NCBI RefSeq assembly: GCF_000002235.5
Contig: NW_022145609.1
Coordinates: forward strand, 28,853,153-28,917,152
Direction: 5' to 3'
Origin: Strongylocentrotus purpuratus
Taxonomy: Eukaryota > Echinodermata > Echinoidea > Camarodonta > Strongylocentrotidae
Length of the DNA: 64,000 bases
Shown one piece after another: positions 1 through 15,200 of the stretch. The notes under the pieces were generated by a model, which searched no databases, was not told the DNA's origin, and was given only the letters and a program-made list of their open reading frames with translations. The position numbers and the translations under genes are program-made. Position 1 is the stretch's first letter. Each line of letters begins with the position of its first letter.

Positions 1-39
1 ATACATGTTACTGAACAGTGCGAAGAGGAAGGGACTTAC

Positions 40-293
40 TTGCACAATGATCGCACTCAAATGTATCCTGTAGATTAAGACACCGTACTCCAGCTGGGCA
101 TGGGTTCATACTGCAGAAGTCTTGCACCTCACACGTAGCACCACTAAAGCTTTGAGGACATGTGCATGTATAGGGTGTACCAAACACTGTATTAGGTCTG
201 TTTTCACATGTAGCTCCATTCATACAGGCATTGATCCCACACGGTATGTAGAACTCACAATGGGTACCAGTGAAGACGGGCGAGCAAGTACAA
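40..293 (-). CDS. EGF-gene exon 21: two EGFs, last exon in window
   Basis: 254 bp, phase 2 in, phase 1 out at donor GTAAGT near the left edge. It finishes one EGF ([12 protein letters not shown]), codes one with [12 protein letters not shown] and an extended loop, and opens one with [14 protein letters not shown]. The gene continues off the left edge, so anchor or C-terminal domains are unseen. The intron before it (294-921) shows nothing recognised. Confidence 0.88.
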
Positions 294-3200
294 CTGAAAT
301 ATTGGGTAAGGAAGAAAGAATTAGATGTTTTGCACTTCCATTCCAAGAGAAATTCTTCCCTCCTAAACTTTAGAAAATATGTGACATATTTGATGCCACT
401 TTCATAAGACACAGGGATACCGGTACAAACTAATACATAATCCTCCAAGGTCAGTCACACAAAGAATTTCTTTGTATTTAGTATTCTTTATGTCTGAGTA
501 AATGAGTAGAAGTTTTGCTAGACTGTAACCGTAAGAGAATTTGTAACCCATTTAAAAGAAATGTTGAGTAAACATGCAATCAAGCGAGTAATCACAGCTT
601 CTTACAATGCAAACAATGCTGCATCAGGCTTCCCTCAGGTAAGATGCCTGTATATTTATATTCAAAAGATCCAACTGTAAAAATTGTCTGTCCAGTCCAA
701 AATGACATGTATTTATTATAAACAGAATACAACAAAATATTAGGTTTGCATCGAAACTATCATGAAAGGCAACAACTCAAAAAGCATCTAGAGCTTATGA
801 TGAGAGAGCCAAAAAATCTATACTGCATTTACTATCAAAAAGCAAAATTATACAATGCAGCTTTCAAGGAAGGCAAAGAAATTTTATATTAAAGATTTGT
901 CAAACCTCTACAATAAGTTACCTGTATCCACCGATAAAGTCGTTGCATGCTGCTCCATTCTGACAGGGGTTACTATTACATTCATTGATCTCTGTCTGAC
1001 AATCATTCCCAGTGAATCCTACAACAAATAAAACACAATTATTACTCATTATCTAAAACAACCACAGCACTGAGAATGTCAATAACCTCCATTAAAACAA
1101 GTCATCAAGGGGATGTGAAATGTTAAAATGGGAAAATTTAAATTGCTGAGTGAATCAAAAGGAGTTTGTATCATGTACATGTATCATAAAATAGAGTTTG
1201 ACTGAAGTCTTACATTATTATACCCTCACTAATTTCACAAGATTTCAATCAAGTTGTTTCTCTTTTCCTATCTGGGACCTATCATAAAAAGCATCACAAA
1301 TCACCTGTCAAGCACATGTTATGTTTAGCGTTAAGGGGTTTGAAGGGGTCATTCAAAAAAGTAAACAATGCACTTGAGGGATCTTCATGCAATGGAGCCC
1401 TGGTAACAGTCAATAGCCTTAAAGGGATCCGGTAATTTTGTTTCTGATTCTGAAACAAAATTCTGGATTTAGCTCATGCTGCAATGATAATTATAAACCT
1501 TTAGGTCAGTCAGGAACCCCATGAATTTTACAAGCCGATCGCCTGTATGATTATCAAGATATTTATGATCCGAAATCGAAACCAAATTTTGCGTTTTACG
1601 GTTTTCATAACACTACAGTCTATTGGGGTAAACGAGTATGGCAAAACCGGTCTCTCAAAGATTTTTACTTTTTTGAGGCACTTCTTGATCATTTTGAAGC
1701 TCAATGTTTTTAGGGCTTCAATATCACAGACACTGATAACACATAGGGCCGTGTATCTCAGATTTTAACATTGTTAAACGATCCCTTTAAGGATGAAAGT
1801 AATACAAAAGGAGTTTGTTGAAAATGAAACTGGAAGATACATTGAGATGAGAGCAATACAAACCTGTGGTGCATGTGCATTGGTAGCCATTCTGTCCTAC
1901 GTCCGTACAGGTAGCTCCATTGAGACAAGGAATACTAGCACACGCCAAGAGATCGGTGATATGACAGCGGTCTCCTGAAAACCCGTCTAAACACTGACAC
2001 TCAAAGCTGCCATTGATCTCAATAGGCAGACATACTGCACTGTTCTCACATGGGTTACTCGTGCAAGGATTGTCAAACTCACAGAGTACACCTATGAAGT
2101 TTGATGGACATCTGAAAACAGGAAAAACAAAAAGAGCTTTGATACAGAAAACTTTCATTGCATACCTGCCAACATTTGAAAATAAGAATTAGGAATTTTT
2201 AGCACAGTATGCCTTCAAAAATAAGAAATCGCACTTGCAGCGTAACTGGCAATACCCGGTAAATCTTTACCAAAAAGCGAATACAAATTTGCTGCTCGAT
2301 CATGCAGCCATTCAACGCACGCTATACATGAGCTCTCAAATCGTGGTACATGATAAAACAAGCTATAAACAAATTTTCAAAAAACAAATATTAAAAAAAA
2401 GTTTTAAAAATTTCAGCAAAACTTGATGCAGTTGTGTTCTTATCAAGATTTTAGATATGTACTTTAAACTTTGCAACCATCTGACCCTCTACAGGAAACC
2501 TTTAGGGGTAACCCTTCCCCCATCCAATCTTTTGAATCTTAAAATTAAAATCATTTTAGGGTTAATAAGTAGGTTGTCAAGAGGGGTGAATTTCCAAAGA
2601 AAATGTAACTTACCTGCATTCAAAGTTACCATTGACGCCAGTAAGACAATCTCCATTCACACAGGGGCCACATTCATCTTCTCTGTCTTCACAAAGATCC
2701 CCTATAAATCCAGGCTCACACTGACAATATGCCTAGCAAACAAACACAACAAAGATATTGATTAGTCGGAAGGTATGTGCCAAAATCACATTGGGGAATC
2801 CAATAAACTTCATTAGCTGGTTATTGGCGTGAAATTAAAATCTTTCTACCCTGCTTGAAATGGAAACAATGACACAGTAAAATCTAAGTCCAATATGGTG
2901 AATTTTCGCATTCTTCTTATTCTCATGTGGACAAATAACACAACGAAAAGGATTGCTCTAAAATGCTCTATTTAAAACATGCCTTAAATCAATTCTTAAT
3001 ATCGAACCATGATGTGTTTGTGTAGTCTCACATTCATATTATTTGTCAAATGATTTTCAGTGTTATCCCTTTGATGATTTAAAAGTCCATAACATATAAT
3101 TGTTCCTATTTACAACACGATCACCCACTCAGACTAACTTGTACACAATTTGCAATTTCATGAACAATACTTTTGTACCAAATCAACTCACCTGGTCTCC

Positions 3201-6200
3201 ATTTGGCCAACAGATGGCGCCATTCTGGCATGGATTATTGGGATAGCATACACTTGGAGCAACCTCACACCATAGACCACTAATGCCATCGCCACACAAG
3301 CAAAACAAACCTAGGTGCAAAAAAAACATTGAATAATTTATAGTTTTATAAGTTAATACAGCATGTAGAGACAGAAAATATTTAATTACCTGGTATATAA
3401 AACAGTGCATGAATCTGAACAAAGTTTAAAGATCTGAGACATTACTTAACTAACACAGACTGTAAGCATTTGCAAATCAATCTTTGAACATGCTATGACA
3501 GAAAACGAGACCATGAATAATTTGCAATGAAAAAGCTTTTGCAAAAAGCTTTTGGTCACAACTCTCTCTCAATATATTTATATTTTTATCATAAAGAATA
3601 CATTCAGAATTTTCAGATACGTGATAACGATGATGGCTTTTTGTTCCATGCCTGTATCTGCCTCTGCTGGGAACTCACAACGCTAATTGCTCTAGAATGT
3701 CTCACAAAACTAAACCTCCTTCTTATTGTTATGTAATGCTTCGCGGCATCATGAAACTTTAAGTTCTGTTGATTTGTAACCAGATTAAACAAGAAGACAC
3801 ATTAAAAAGTAGGACTTAAAGCAATAGTGCATCATCCCAACTATCTACATATACATTTACAATTAAATTAAACAATCTTGTGACAATGTGCATTAAGTAC
3901 TACTAGATTTTTCCAAATAAGTGTTATTTTCTATTCGCACCATTTTAAATACTTTTTACCAAAATTTAACAGTTTGACACATGAAATCTACGTTTATCAA
4001 ATAAGGAACTGGAGTCTTACCGAAGCTATCACTGAAGCATATTCCATCATTAAGGCATGGGTTAGGATCACATGATGTGACTTCACTTTCACATAGAGAA
4101 CCCGTCCGTCCTGGTGTGCAGTCACACATCACGTTATTCCCATCACTGGTGCAGCGTCCATCATTCAGGCAAGGGTTACTGTCACATGGGTCATTTAACT
4201 CCAACTCACATCTTACTCCAAAGAATCCACTCAGACAATCGCAAGAGAAGGTTTGAGGTCCATCGTCCCGGCAGGTCGCTCCATTCAGACAAGGATCGCT
4301 GCTACATGCTGGAGGCAATTCTTCTTCACATAGGGTGCCGTTAAATCCAGGAGGACATATGCACATGAAGGAGTCAAAACCTAGATCCTGGCATGATGCA
4401 GAGTTCAAACAAGGATTGCTATCACATGGTCTTGGGATCACATTCCCACAAGTAGGACCATTGAAACCCTCCAGGCAAATACACGTAAACGAATCCAATT
4501 CATTGACGCATGGTGCTCCATTCAAACAGGGATTGCTCTGGCAGGGCAGGGGTATCTCTACCTCACATTGACTTCCTTCAAATCTTGGAGGGCAGTTACA
4601 GAGAAAAGAGTCAAAGCCGTTATTGGAGCATGTTGCAGAATTCTGGCAAGGGTTACTAAGACAAGGTGCAGGTGTCTCACAGGTGGTTCCGGTGTATTCT
4701 GATGAACATTGACACGTGAAGGCCATAAAGTCAAATCTGTTGAAACAGGTTGCCATGTTCTGACATGGATTGCTCAGGCATGGCGCTGGAGTCTCACAAA
4801 ACAAACCAGAATAATCGGACGGACATTGGCAAGTAAAGCTCTCATCTCCAGTGTTCACACAAGTTGCACCATTTCTACATGGGTCGCTGAGGCAAGGGAC
4901 TGGTCTTTCACAAAGATCTCCGGTGAAATCCTCAGGGCACTGACAAGAGAAAGACTGAAAGCCTTGGTTGATACAAGCACCACCATTCTGACAGGGTGCA
5001 CTGAGACAGGGTAGAGGTGTAGTACAAAGAGATCCTGTAAACTCTGATGTACATTGGCAAGTGAAGGAGGTGAAGTCTTGGTCAGTGCAGGTTGCTCCGT
5101 TTCTACAAGGGTTGCTCTCACAGGGTCTAGGTATCACTGTTTGGCAGCGTTGTCCTTCAAAGCCAGCTGGACACTCACAGCTATAGGAGATGAATCCAAC
5201 GTCTATACAGGTTGCACCATTTTCACAGGGGCTGCTTGAGCATGGGAGGGGGAGAGCGATTTCACAAAGTGTGCCATTAAATCCTTCTGCACAGTCACAC
5301 GTGAAAGAGTCATAGTCATTATCCATGCATACAGCTCCATTTTGACAGGGGTCACTTTCACATGGCAGTGGAACCCTTGTTTCACATCGAGTTCCTTCTT
5401 GACCAACAGGACACTGACAGGTATATGATGTATAGGCGTCATTTAAGCAAGTTCCTCCACTCAGACAGGGGTTGCTTTCACATGGGAATGGAACCCTAGT
5501 CTCACAATCAGACCCTGTGAAACCTACGCTACACACACAACGATAGGATGTGAATCCATCATTATAGCATGTGGCTCCATTAGCACATGGAAAGCTCTCA
5601 CATGGAAATGGTATCCTATTGCCACAGTCATCACCATCGTAACCAAAAGGACATTCACATTTGTAAGAAGAATAATCTATGTTATTACATGTTGCGCCAT
5701 TCACACATGGATCGCTCTCACAAGGAAACGGAATGATGTTTTCACACATGTCACCTTCAAAACCTTCAGAACACTCGCAGGTGAAAGAATCAAATCCATT
5801 ATTCTGGCATGTTGCTCCGTTTACACATGGGCTACTATCGCAAGGATATGGAGGGATAGTTGATTCACAGCTGAACCCTGTGAAACCGCCATCACACATA
5901 CAGCTGAAATGTGTATCGTTGATATTCATACAGTCTCCATCGATGCAGGGATTACTGTCGCAAGGAAGAATCATCTCAGAGCAATTGATGCCTTTGAAGC
6001 CTTCCTCACAATCACATCTATATGTATTGACAAGGTTGGCGCAAACACCGTTCACACATGGCTCAATGTCACAAGGCAATATACGCCTCTCACACCGAGG
6101 TCCTGTGAAGCCTTCATAACAGCTACATGTGTATGCCGTGTTGTTCAGATTATTACAGAGTCCACTGATGCACGGGCTGCTATCGCAAGGGGTGATGAGC

Positions 6201-9200
6201 GTTTCACAAAACCGACCCGTGTAGAATTCTGGACATTGGCACGTGAAGCTAGAACCCTGAGGTACACATTCCCCGCCTTGAAGACATGGCGAGCTATCAC
6301 ATGGTTGAATCTCTGCATCGCAATCTCTTCCTGTATATCCTTCATCACAAAGGCATTGATAATCACTTGCCAATGATTGACAGGTACCAAACACACATGG
6401 ATCAGGGGTACAGGGCAAGTCCGTCTCACACAGGTCTCCGGTGTAACCTACACGGCATTCACAGTCAAACCCAGACGCCATGTTGATACACTGTCCGTTA
6501 TTAGCACACGGTGCACCAGAGCAGAGATCTACTTCCGTTTGGCAGAAGTTCCCTGTGAAGCCGTTAGCGCAGTAGCATTGGAAGTCTCCTGCAGCAATGT
6601 TGGGTGGACATCCAGCCTTACCCCTCTGACAGCAGTATGCATTGTTCTTACATGGATTCGAGTCACATACTTGAAGAAACTGTAAGAGAACAAGGACAAG
6701 AGATAGATAGAGAGAAATAATTACAAGCTTGAAAAGGCAGATTCACTTTGAAGTTGCAAATATGAAAACCTGATTAATTGAGGTGATTTCCAAATATATC
6801 TCGATATGAATAAAACAGCAGAACCTAATATTACATTACCTTCCTACATTTACACATAAATAATAGGTAATTCTATGCTCTACTCTATTTCTATATTCTT
6901 GTCAAGCCTAAATAAAAAAGATTACCTCTGTGTAAAGCTGAAACAATTACCACAACACATGGTCATTTAGTGAAGTATCAATTCTCACTGTCACAATATT
7001 CCATAGGTAATGATAGTTCATGTGTATATTACTGGTTAGTATTGGTGATATCATCAACCATCGTATTCGGTTTCCCTCTAAAGAATCAATAGCCTATACT
7101 GGTAAACCTCATTTTCTAGTACATTACACCAGGCAAATTAAAAACAGATGTATTGAATAGCAATCCTACCTCATTACATGTAGGTCCAGTATACCCAAAG
7201 TTACAGTCACAACTATAACTATCAACACCATCTACACAGGAACCTGGAAAACAAACAAAATATAATGATATTCAAAACTACATATAACATTGATAGGCAT
7301 CTCAACTAACTAGTTATCATTTATATTTACAAGCATGTGTAATGCAAAGTAGATTAGATGAAACTGAAATGCTACTGATTTTCCAAAGAGCTTTGGACTT
7401 TATTACCCTAGCTTTAGCTCCGGCAGCCTTATCGGTGCACAGTGCATTTCAAGGAATAATCCTACCAGGTACCCATTTACCTCACCTGGGTTGAGTGTGG
7501 CAATTGTAGATCAATGTCTTGCCAAAGGACATAAGTGCCGCACATTCCAGGGCCCTGTCTTACAAAGAGTTGATATCAATCGCAGCTATGTACCTAAGAG
7601 ATATTAAGAGACTGCAAACTCGCGATTGATTGGAGGACTTACGATTGATTTGGATCAATCACAACTCTTTGTAAGAAAGGGCCCAGAACTTCGGAAGATT
7701 TGTACTTATAAAATCGATGATGCCCAGTGTCTACAATGTATTATTATCTTTTTTTTATCCTCTAAACACCTCAAAGCATATCATAGATATGTACAGTAAG
7801 GGACATTAATGATCCACATCAATTTTTTTATGGTTTAATTATATTTGAAAGCCTTTAAATTGCTCCAAATTTCAAACATCTCAGTAATGTTCCTTTTGTA
7901 CCTGGGAGCTATTTCTCATAACCGTCATGAGCTTAACTTCTTGGACAACCCATAGAATCAAGTGTTATAGAATTATCACATGTTTCTATGGGATGTCCAT
8001 GATTTAAGGCTTGACCATTTCTAGAAGTCCTACTCACCAAACTGACCACAGGGGTTTGAGGCGCATTCATCTATATTAATCTCACAAAGACTGCCTTCAA
8101 ATCCAAGAATACAGTCACAGATAGGATCACCGACACCATCCGGTGGGTCACTGCACTGTGCTCCATTCAGACAGGGGTTGTTGATACATGTCGATATAAA
8201 CTCACAACGCAGACCAGCTCTATCGCTACGGCAGCTACAAGTGTAACCGTTGATGACATCAAGGCAGGTTCCATCGAACAGACAGGGATTGGAGCCGCAT
8301 TCGTCAATGTTGGTCTGGCAATTAGCATCTATGTGTACAAACAATAAATAATGAATTGCATTTGACAAATTATGGCTATGATTCGTTATTTTGTTCCTCG
8401 TATAAATGGGTATAATCAAATATCAAGTTCAGTATTCTACTTATTCAGTTTAAATAAACCCTACCCAGAGTTTAAAGTGATGTCTAACAAATGGAAAACT
8501 TAAACCTCACAAATTTGGACAAAATCTTAAACCAAGACCCAGTATCAGGTTTAAGTATTAGTGGCATATGGGCCTTAGTGTATAAGACTTTAATATGCTG
8601 CTCATTATTTCCATCTATGGAACTCTAAAATGAAAATACAAAATGGACAAGGATAGTAATGATGACATGAAATAATGCAAATATGCTTACACATAATTAT
8701 TCTGTGGTCTAAATCAAAGAATAATCAACATAAAAAGAAGGGAGAAGAAGAAGAAGAAAGGGAGCTGCAGAGTGTAGTTCTTACAAGTACTGCTAAACAT
8801 GGATAGGTTAGTAAAACACACACACAGGCATCTAAGCTGGAAATACTTGTGTACATTAAATGCTCATATATGACAGATTCTCTTCAAATGTTGTTGAATA
8901 TATTCTCACTTAAGACACAATTGCTATTAACAGTTTGTTATTACAGTTGATACGTACCTGTAAATCCAGCCACACAGTTGCATGTGTATCCATTGACTAT
9001 ATCCACACAAGTTGCACCATTCTGACAGGGGTTGCTAGAACATTCAATGATCTCTTCTTCACATAGGTTACCAGTATAGCCGGGTAAACAGGTACATGTG
9101 AACTGGCCATCTCCAGTGTTTGAGCAGAAAGCAGTGTTCTTACAGGGGTTGGAGGAGCATGCATCGATGAACACTTCACATATGTCACCACCGAATCGCT

Positions 9201-12200
9201 CGCTGCACTCACATCGGTAACCATTCAGGAGGTCAATGCAAGTAGCTGAAGACAATTGGATTGTAAGAAATAAAAAGTTCATTTGAATTAATGCAACACA
9301 TGGAATAAAACTCTATTTACATTTTCATTAATCAGAAGATTAATCAGAACTACGTCAAATTCACACATACTTTGAAATGATTTAGGTGACTGAATGAAAG
9401 GTGTGATACGTCTTTCAAGCTGCTTTACATGTATTTGTTTGAAAATAATTTACCAGTACCAGTTTATTTGATGCACTCTACAAACTATGAAGTTTCAAGT
9501 ACCATGTAGTCAATAAACATCAATCAGATTTCATTATCTGTACTTACTAAGAAGTTTTCATCATTCAGTCGATTTTGAAAATAACAAATAAAAATCCAAA
9601 TGAGAGCTCAGTGACTTTGGTGGTGATGGTAGTGGTTATTTTACCTGGCTACTAAGAAAGCATAAATGCTTGGAAGTAAGCAACCAGACGGCCGACAGCT
9701 TCAGGTCCTGTCCGAGGGACCTGGAAATGAGGATTAATGCCTTACCAAAGGGCACTAGCGCATCGCCTTGAATTCAAACCCGGGTCACCGGATTACGACT
9801 GAGCTATCGCACCTCCAACTTGAGACATGTATAAGAGATAAGAAAACCACTTACCCTCATTGAGACAGGGGTTGTTTGCACATTCATCTATTTCTTGTTC
9901 ACAGTCTGCACCCTCGTAGCCTGCTGTACAGTTACAGAAGTATGCATTGATGAGATCGATACATGGTGCCGAGTTCTGACATGGATTGCTCGCACATTCC
10001 CTGATCTCTGATTCACAACGCACTCCATAGTAACCGGGTGAACAGCTACAGTTATACCCATCTACCAGATCCATACAGACTCCATTGAACAAACAAGGAT
10101 TACTGCTACATTCATTGATTTCTATGCTGCAGGTGATGCCTTCGAAACCAGAAGCACAATCGCAGAAGAAACCGTTGATTGCATCTGTGCAGGTAGCTCC
10201 ATTCAGACAAGGATCCGATGCGCATTCATCTATATCGATCTCACACAGGCTACCGTTGTATCCTGCAGGACAGTCACATATGAACTCATTGACAAGGTCA
10301 ATACAGAGGGCACTGTTCAGACATGCATTGCTCAGGCATTCATCCACGTCTGTCTGACATAGGTCTCCGCTGAATCCAGGCTGACAGAGACACATGTACG
10401 TTTGGATACCGTCCATACACATAGCACCGTTCTTACAATCATTGTCCTCACAGTCATCTATATTCACTTGGCAGTTCACCCCAGTGTAACCTCCTAGACA
10501 GTCACAGGTGTAGCTGTTGATCAAGTCTTGACATGGTGCACCGTTACGGCACGGCATGCTGGAACACTCATTGATGTCTACATCACATGTTACTCCCGTG
10601 TAACCTGGTACACAGTCACATGTATATCCATTGATGACATCATTACAGGTTGCTCCGTTCTGACATGGCAGGCTAGCGCATTCATCAATCTCTGTCTCAC
10701 AAAATATACCTGGAATTAAACAAATATTTTAGGATTATTTTTATTCTAAAACACAATTTTAATGTTTTTATCTTCTATTTGTTCTCCCTTCCTTAGGAGT
10801 TTTTGGAGGAGACACCCAAGAGTTACAGTGATTCTATTCATTTTTCTCATCCCTTACACAGGTGCCACTAAGTAATTCATACATGCAATAATGTATGAAG
10901 AATGTCTCTAGCTTTTATAACCCTTTTTTATTATTAGACCATGATTTCCAGTTTTCCATTGATTCTTTCCTTACATCTCTTTCAACCTTATTGATGCTTA
11001 TTGGAATTATCGCAAATTAGAATTTAAACTTTAGGTTCAAAAAATCAATAAACAAACAATCAAGAAATACATTATACAGTATATTATCTTACTTGAGTAC
11101 TGCAAAGATTTTGAGGTTCTATACCTGCCAAATTTATTGTTTGTATTGGTTTTGTTAAAAACGAAATGCATATCAACATTTTGGCAAGTATTTATCATGG
11201 TAAATGACTTTGACGATATTGAAAATGCAAATGCTTGAGCTGTGTTGCAACATTTGGTTCCAGCGACAATCTTCGTGCACCAATTTCTTACACTTATCAA
11301 ATCCCTACCTTCAACCCTTGACCAAACACTATACCTAACCGTAACCAAGAACTTATACCTAATCTCAATCAGACCCTAACCGTAACCCTATATCTTTGAT
11401 GAAATCAAGCCTAGAGAAATTGCATCTCAACAGAATGTATGATTATCCAGGATTTTTTTCTTTCTTCAAACCTTATATAATGAAGATACCAATACCAGTA
11501 CCTGAATATTCATAGACACATATTGAAAAACTTGTACAAAACAGGGATAATGATATATTATGTCTATTATAATGAAGAGAACTTTACTTTACCGACTCAT
11601 ATTCGAATGGCAACTTCACTCCAAATGTTCAAAAACCAAATTAAGTCACTCCCCCATCACTTTAATGCATGCACTGGTACCTAATGTTATATCATGACTT
11701 TTACCATACAGTTAGTTTTTGTTTGTTTGTTCGTAGTTGTGTAGTCTGTAGTAGTTTTATTTCTTACCTTTTACCCGTTTGATTTATGTCGATTCTTTAT
11801 GGCATGTGTATTTGTGTATTTGTATTTGTATTTTGTATTGTATCAATAATATCTTAAATGTTTAATATTTCAGGCCTTATGTTCATGTTGATCTAGTTTT
11901 TAATTTGTTTTAGTTTTGTTTTTGTTCAATCTCTTATGGTATGTTGTTTATCTAATGTCTTTGTTTTCTACAATGTATTCTATTTTTTGTAAATCTTTGT
12001 ATACACAGGGCTCTTTTGTAAAGCAGGCCTTTGGCACTGAAAAGACTACCCTGTTTTTAAATAAAACTGAATAAATAGATAGGCAGAATGTGCATACCTG
12101 AATATCCATCGACACATCTGCAGAGGAAGGTGAGGATGCCATCTAAACATGATGCTCCGTTCAGACATGGTGACGACAAACACTGATCTCCATCTAACTC

Positions 12201-15200
12201 ACAATGATCTCCAAACCATGGTCCTACGCAGTCACAATTATACCCTCCTACCAGGTTCACACAAGCACCTGTAATATCACATAAGAAAGCATTATCAACT
12301 GTATAATAATGTAAAATGCAGATTAGGCTGCAAAACAGTTAACAAGATCAAACAAAAAGTTTGAAGATAGAAAGTTCATCGAGTGAGAGTAAAGCTTTTT
12401 ATTCTAAGGATCTTACTCTAAATTGGACAACTGAGATAGCAGCTAGAAATTAACGAGTCTCGAAATTCAACATACAAGTTCTAACAACAAGGTAGCAAAT
12501 AATTCCCCCCCTCTCCCCCCCCCCCCCCCCACTTGAAAGTTTTTCTTTGACATCAATACAACACATCATCTGTTTGGAGCCAGAAGGACGTTACTATAAT
12601 ACTATAATAATGAGCTAACGCCCTTTTGGCTCCAAACAAATGATAAAAAAAATGTTCTGGATATATTCAAGTACAAAACATCTATGTAGAGAGAATAGTA
12701 AAAAACAATTAACTGACCAGTTAATAGGAATAGCATAGTATTCTTTCATGTTAAGTTTGGGGAGAGGTTTAAATACAACAAATGTTCTGTACATATTTAA
12801 GTACAAGACATCTATGTAGAGAGAATAGTAATAAACAATTAACTGACCAGCTAATATAAATAGTATATCATTCTTTTTTTAAATTAAGATTTGGGAGAGG
12901 TTTAATACCAACTTGAAAGCAAACATACCTTCATTCTGACATGGTAAGCTCTGGCACTCATCAATGAGATCTATTTCACAGTTAGTCCCTGATAGTCCAT
13001 CCAGACAGGTACATTGGTAGTCCAGGATCAGATCTTGACAGGTTCCTCCATTCAGACAAGGAGATCCTTCACACTGATCACCATCTAACTCACAGTGTGC
13101 ACCAAAGAAACCACCGGTACAATTACACTCATAGGAATCCACCAAGTCTATACAGCCACCTGTCAAAGAAAATGAGGGAATTTGAAATAAAAAAAGCATG
13201 AGGGATATGTTGTACTCTCTATAATTTACTACAGTCATAATAAACAAATAACAAATTAATAGGAATTGATTGTTTAATCTTAAAACATATTGATACTCAA
13301 TCAAGGGCAAGTTCTTTCAAGCCAATAGCACAGATGGTTATCATACCAAGTGTGATAGAAAAAGAATGAGACTATGATTGAAAGGGCAAGTTATATGATA
13401 CAAATGCATATTTTGAAGTATACGCTTGTAGAATGTACTGCCCTCCTATTACCCCTTGACATCTCCCCCCCCCCCCCCTGTACTACTCACTTTTGCCAAA
13501 AGGTTTAAAGAAATATAGTGTTAAATTAAAAAAAAATTGTTAACAACAATAGGGGGGGGGGGAGTATTCGTGAATGAAATCATCTGGGGTGATATCGAGC
13601 ACTAAAAATAAAAAATAAAAAATAATAAATAAAAAATTCTCTGAATCACGCCCCTCTTGAGTAAAAAAAAAAAAGAAGAGGATTCGGGGGGGGGGGGGGG
13701 ATCGCATCTATAACGTTCCCCCCTTGTGAGTAAGAAAATTGGGAAAACTAAGGACAAATAGGGAAAAAAGAGAAAAATCAGGAAAAAATCTGGGAAATAG
13801 AGATAAAATCTGGGAAAAAAGAAGAAAAAAAATTGGTTAAAAAAAAAAAAAAAATTATTTGGAAACCGAATTAAATCAGGTAATTATCAGGCCTGCATCT
13901 GCAATTTAAATAAACATGGGATACTCACCTCCATTCAGGCAAGGCATGCTGGCACACTCATCAATGTTGACCTCACAGTTAACTCCTAGGAATCCTGCCA
14001 TACATGAGCAGTTGTAACCAGCGATCAGATCAGTGCAAGACCCTCCATTGAGACAGGGTATACTGCTACATTCATCTATCTCAGTCTGGCAGAGTGTGCC
14101 TTCGTACCCTAGCATACAATCACATGTGTATGCGTTGATACCATCCACACATGTAGCGCCGTTCAGGCATGGATCCGAAGAACATTCGTCTACGTTGATC
14201 TCACAGTGTACACCTGAAGGGACAAAACAAATAATATCAAGTGGAATTTGTAAAAGGTGTCTAGAATCGCCATCTAAATAAAAAAGATTGAGGTACAGTA
14301 AACATCATTACAAATTTAATGAGCAATAATATTCAAGAGACATTCATAAATTAGACCATTGTAAATTTTGTATAGGTTCTGAGAGACATCATAAAGTTTG
14401 ATACATTTGAAAATCAAGTATACTCTGTGTAAAATCTATTTGCATCTTCATATTAAACAAATTTACTGTACATTTACAGTACATATGTCATTATTTGATT
14501 TTCTACAATTACTATTTCCTATCACACTTTCTTAAATGATATCTTTTAAGATCACCCTTACATCATCAAATATAATGCTCAAATCTTTAACAAATTAATT
14601 CATTGTTGCCTGAATATTTCATGAATTTGAAATACATATATAATATTAGACAACCATATCTCGCTGGCTGTCAGTACTTATCAGTCCATAATAAGTTTGA
14701 ATATATCATCTGAACAGGTTGTTTTATTGCATTTACTTAATAATGCAAGTGTGAAGACAGAAACATTGCTCATGTTTGGACTATTCAAATTTCTTTTTGT
14801 TTAAAATCCTTGTATCTTTATCGCCTTTTTCTACCTACCTTGGAAGCCTAGTAGACATTCGCACATGTATCCATTGATGAGATCAGTACAGTTTCCTCCA
14901 TTCTGACAGGGATTGCTAGAACATTCTGTGATCTCTGATTGACAGCGTGTATCAGTATATCCTGAAACACACTGACATACGTAACCACCAACATCATCTA
15001 GGCATGATCCTCCATTCACACATGGGCTGCTAGAACATTCATCTGTATCAGTCTCACAATGGACTCCTGTTAAGAGGAATAAGAAGGGAAAAAAGTGTGA
15101 TCATGGTTACAGGTAAAGACCAGTTTTGGAAACGCCCCCCTCTCAAAAATTAAATGGAAGCTCTTATTACCAATCATGTGAAAGAGCTAATATGTGATGA

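Noticed and set aside
5679-6376. Plus-strand readings of 146 and 155 codons
   Set aside because: Antisense shadows of the EGF array in exon 16; codon bias of the repeated modules keeps the opposite frames open.
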